Assembly (NCBI GenBank): GCA_035260725.1
Contig: DATFUR010000037.1
Location: forward strand, 1-11,296
Source: DASRFS01 sp035260725
Lineage (GTDB): Bacteria > Patescibacteriota > Microgenomatia > Levybacterales > UBA12049
DNA length: 11,296 bases
Direction: 5' to 3'
This document shows, piece by piece, positions 10,843 through 11,296 of the stretch. Position numbers and translations under genes: made by a program. Numbering within the stretch: position 1 is the first letter of the stretch; each line of letters begins with the position of its first letter. Below the pieces are notes generated by a model, which was not told the DNA's origin, did no database searches, and saw only the letters and a program-made list of their open reading frames with translations.

Positions 10843-11296
10843 CTATTTTCTTAGAGTTCTAATAAGCAAATAAACTAAGAGATCAAGGCCAATTAAAACC
10901 CCAAAGAAAAAGTCCAATTGCTTTGCATTTTTCCCAAGCGAAAGAAAAAAATCATTTTGAAACCAGGATGCCTCGGGCCTTAAACCCATTACAAAAATTG
11001 CAATAAGAATTACAAGAATAACAAGAAGAAGAGTTAGCGCGCCTTCCAAATCTTTTTTGCTTGAAAACATTGTGTTTCCTATTGTAAAAAGAATATAAAA
11101 CAATAAGAATTTAATAGAGAGTGTTGTCGAATCCAATCCTACAAACTGAAAAATCCCAAAAATTATTCCCAGTCCTCCAATAATTGGTGCTACTCCTATT
11201 AGAAATCTTCTCACAGGATCTGTTTGCCCTATAGAAACGCTGCCAAGCTTTAATTCTCCTTCACGCCGCTGGGGCATAAATTCAATGTCTCCAACG
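10843..11296 (-). CDS. Polytopic membrane protein, open at the window edge
   Basis: The minus-strand frame ends in TAG at 10845-10843 and is open to the window edge. ATG 11277 could start a 144-residue product, but six coding-like codons (VGDIEF) precede it without a stop, so the gene probably continues beyond the window. A polar lead with MPQRREGELKLGSVSIGQTD is followed by four hydrophobic segments: FLIGVAPIIGGLGIIFGIF, KFLLFYILFTIGNTMF, ALTLLLVILVILIAIFVMGL and FFFGVLIGLDLLVYLLI. The 'LG.V....TDP.R.FLIG.AP' lead resembles the region after the catalytic helix in some M50-like membrane metallopeptidase relatives, but no HExxH is within view, so this is only a suggestion. The tail is basic (IRTLRK). 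Confidence 0.65.
   Translation of the reverse strand, partial: VGDIEFMPQRREGELKLGSVSIGQTDPVRRFLIGVAPIIGGLGIIFGIFQFVGLDSTTLSIKFLLFYILFTIGNTMFSSKKDLEGALTLLLVILVILIAIFVMGLRPEASWFQNDFFLSLGKNAKQLDFFFGVLIGLDLLVYLLIRTLRK

Noticed and set aside
1..11296. Alternative genetic code (UGA as glycine), as in some CPR lineages
   Set aside because: TGA is used as the natural stop of the Nudix and last pilin genes and no TGA interrupts the frames of the intact genes.

Overview
The window looks like a chromosomal segment of a Candidate Phyla Radiation (Patescibacteria) bacterium, most likely of the Microgenomates type. The grounds are AT-rich DNA, tight packing, a run of short VirB2/TrbC-like pilin paralogues next to a VirB6/TrbL-like membrane protein (common in CPR genomes), and several promoters whose -10 box sits 7-8 nt before the start codon, as in leaderless mRNAs. 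TGA ends two genes (2047-2049, 10838-10840) and interrupts none of the genes kept here, so the standard code fits; this argues against Gracilibacteria and Absconditabacteria. The assignment is an inference from gene content.

Region 1 (1-2147) holds translation and housekeeping genes. The 3' end of a phosphoglycerate-mutase-type gene converges on two minus-strand serine tRNAs (UGA, GCU). A two-helix membrane protein is transcribed divergently from them. After it, one promoter (1027-1055) appears to drive a mixed unit: tRNA-Arg(GCG), tRNA-Ser(CGA), a cupin, a Nudix hydrolase and tRNA-Ser(GGA), with gaps of 1, 12, -17 and 8 nt. The four serine tRNAs together cover all six serine codons.

Region 2 (2149-2761) is a predicted lipoprotein gene. 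Its reading frame is broken by what looks like the loss of one A at 2517-2520; coding quality resumes in the -1 frame and runs to a stop at 2761.

Region 3 (2816-8684) holds a 506-residue VirB6/TrbL-like membrane protein. It overlaps, tail to tail by 4 bp, a 971-residue unrecognised protein with one C-terminal membrane segment. Divergent from that gene is a 428-residue regulator that joins a degenerate P-loop NTPase domain to an OmpR/PhoB-type winged helix. The promoter of the 971-residue gene has a perfect 7+4+7 inverted repeat over its -10 box, a plausible operator.

Region 4 (8688-10840) encodes four proteins sharing the same two-helix pilin-like core (TM, then a glycine/charged turn of SGGD type, then TM) in two pairs. 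The first protein carries a secreted stalk of four cysteine-paired repeats of about 38 residues. The pairs are separated by 162 bp of relatively GC-rich DNA with inverted repeats.

Region 5 (10843-11296) is a minus-strand polytopic membrane protein that runs off the window.

Taken together, regions 3 and 4 read as part of an envelope or type-IV-secretion-like apparatus: channel-like protein, several pilins, a large tail-anchored partner and a regulator. No VirB4-type ATPase is in the window. No gene-free stretch exceeds 300 bases; the longest are 9938-10099 and 7249-7397, both described below.
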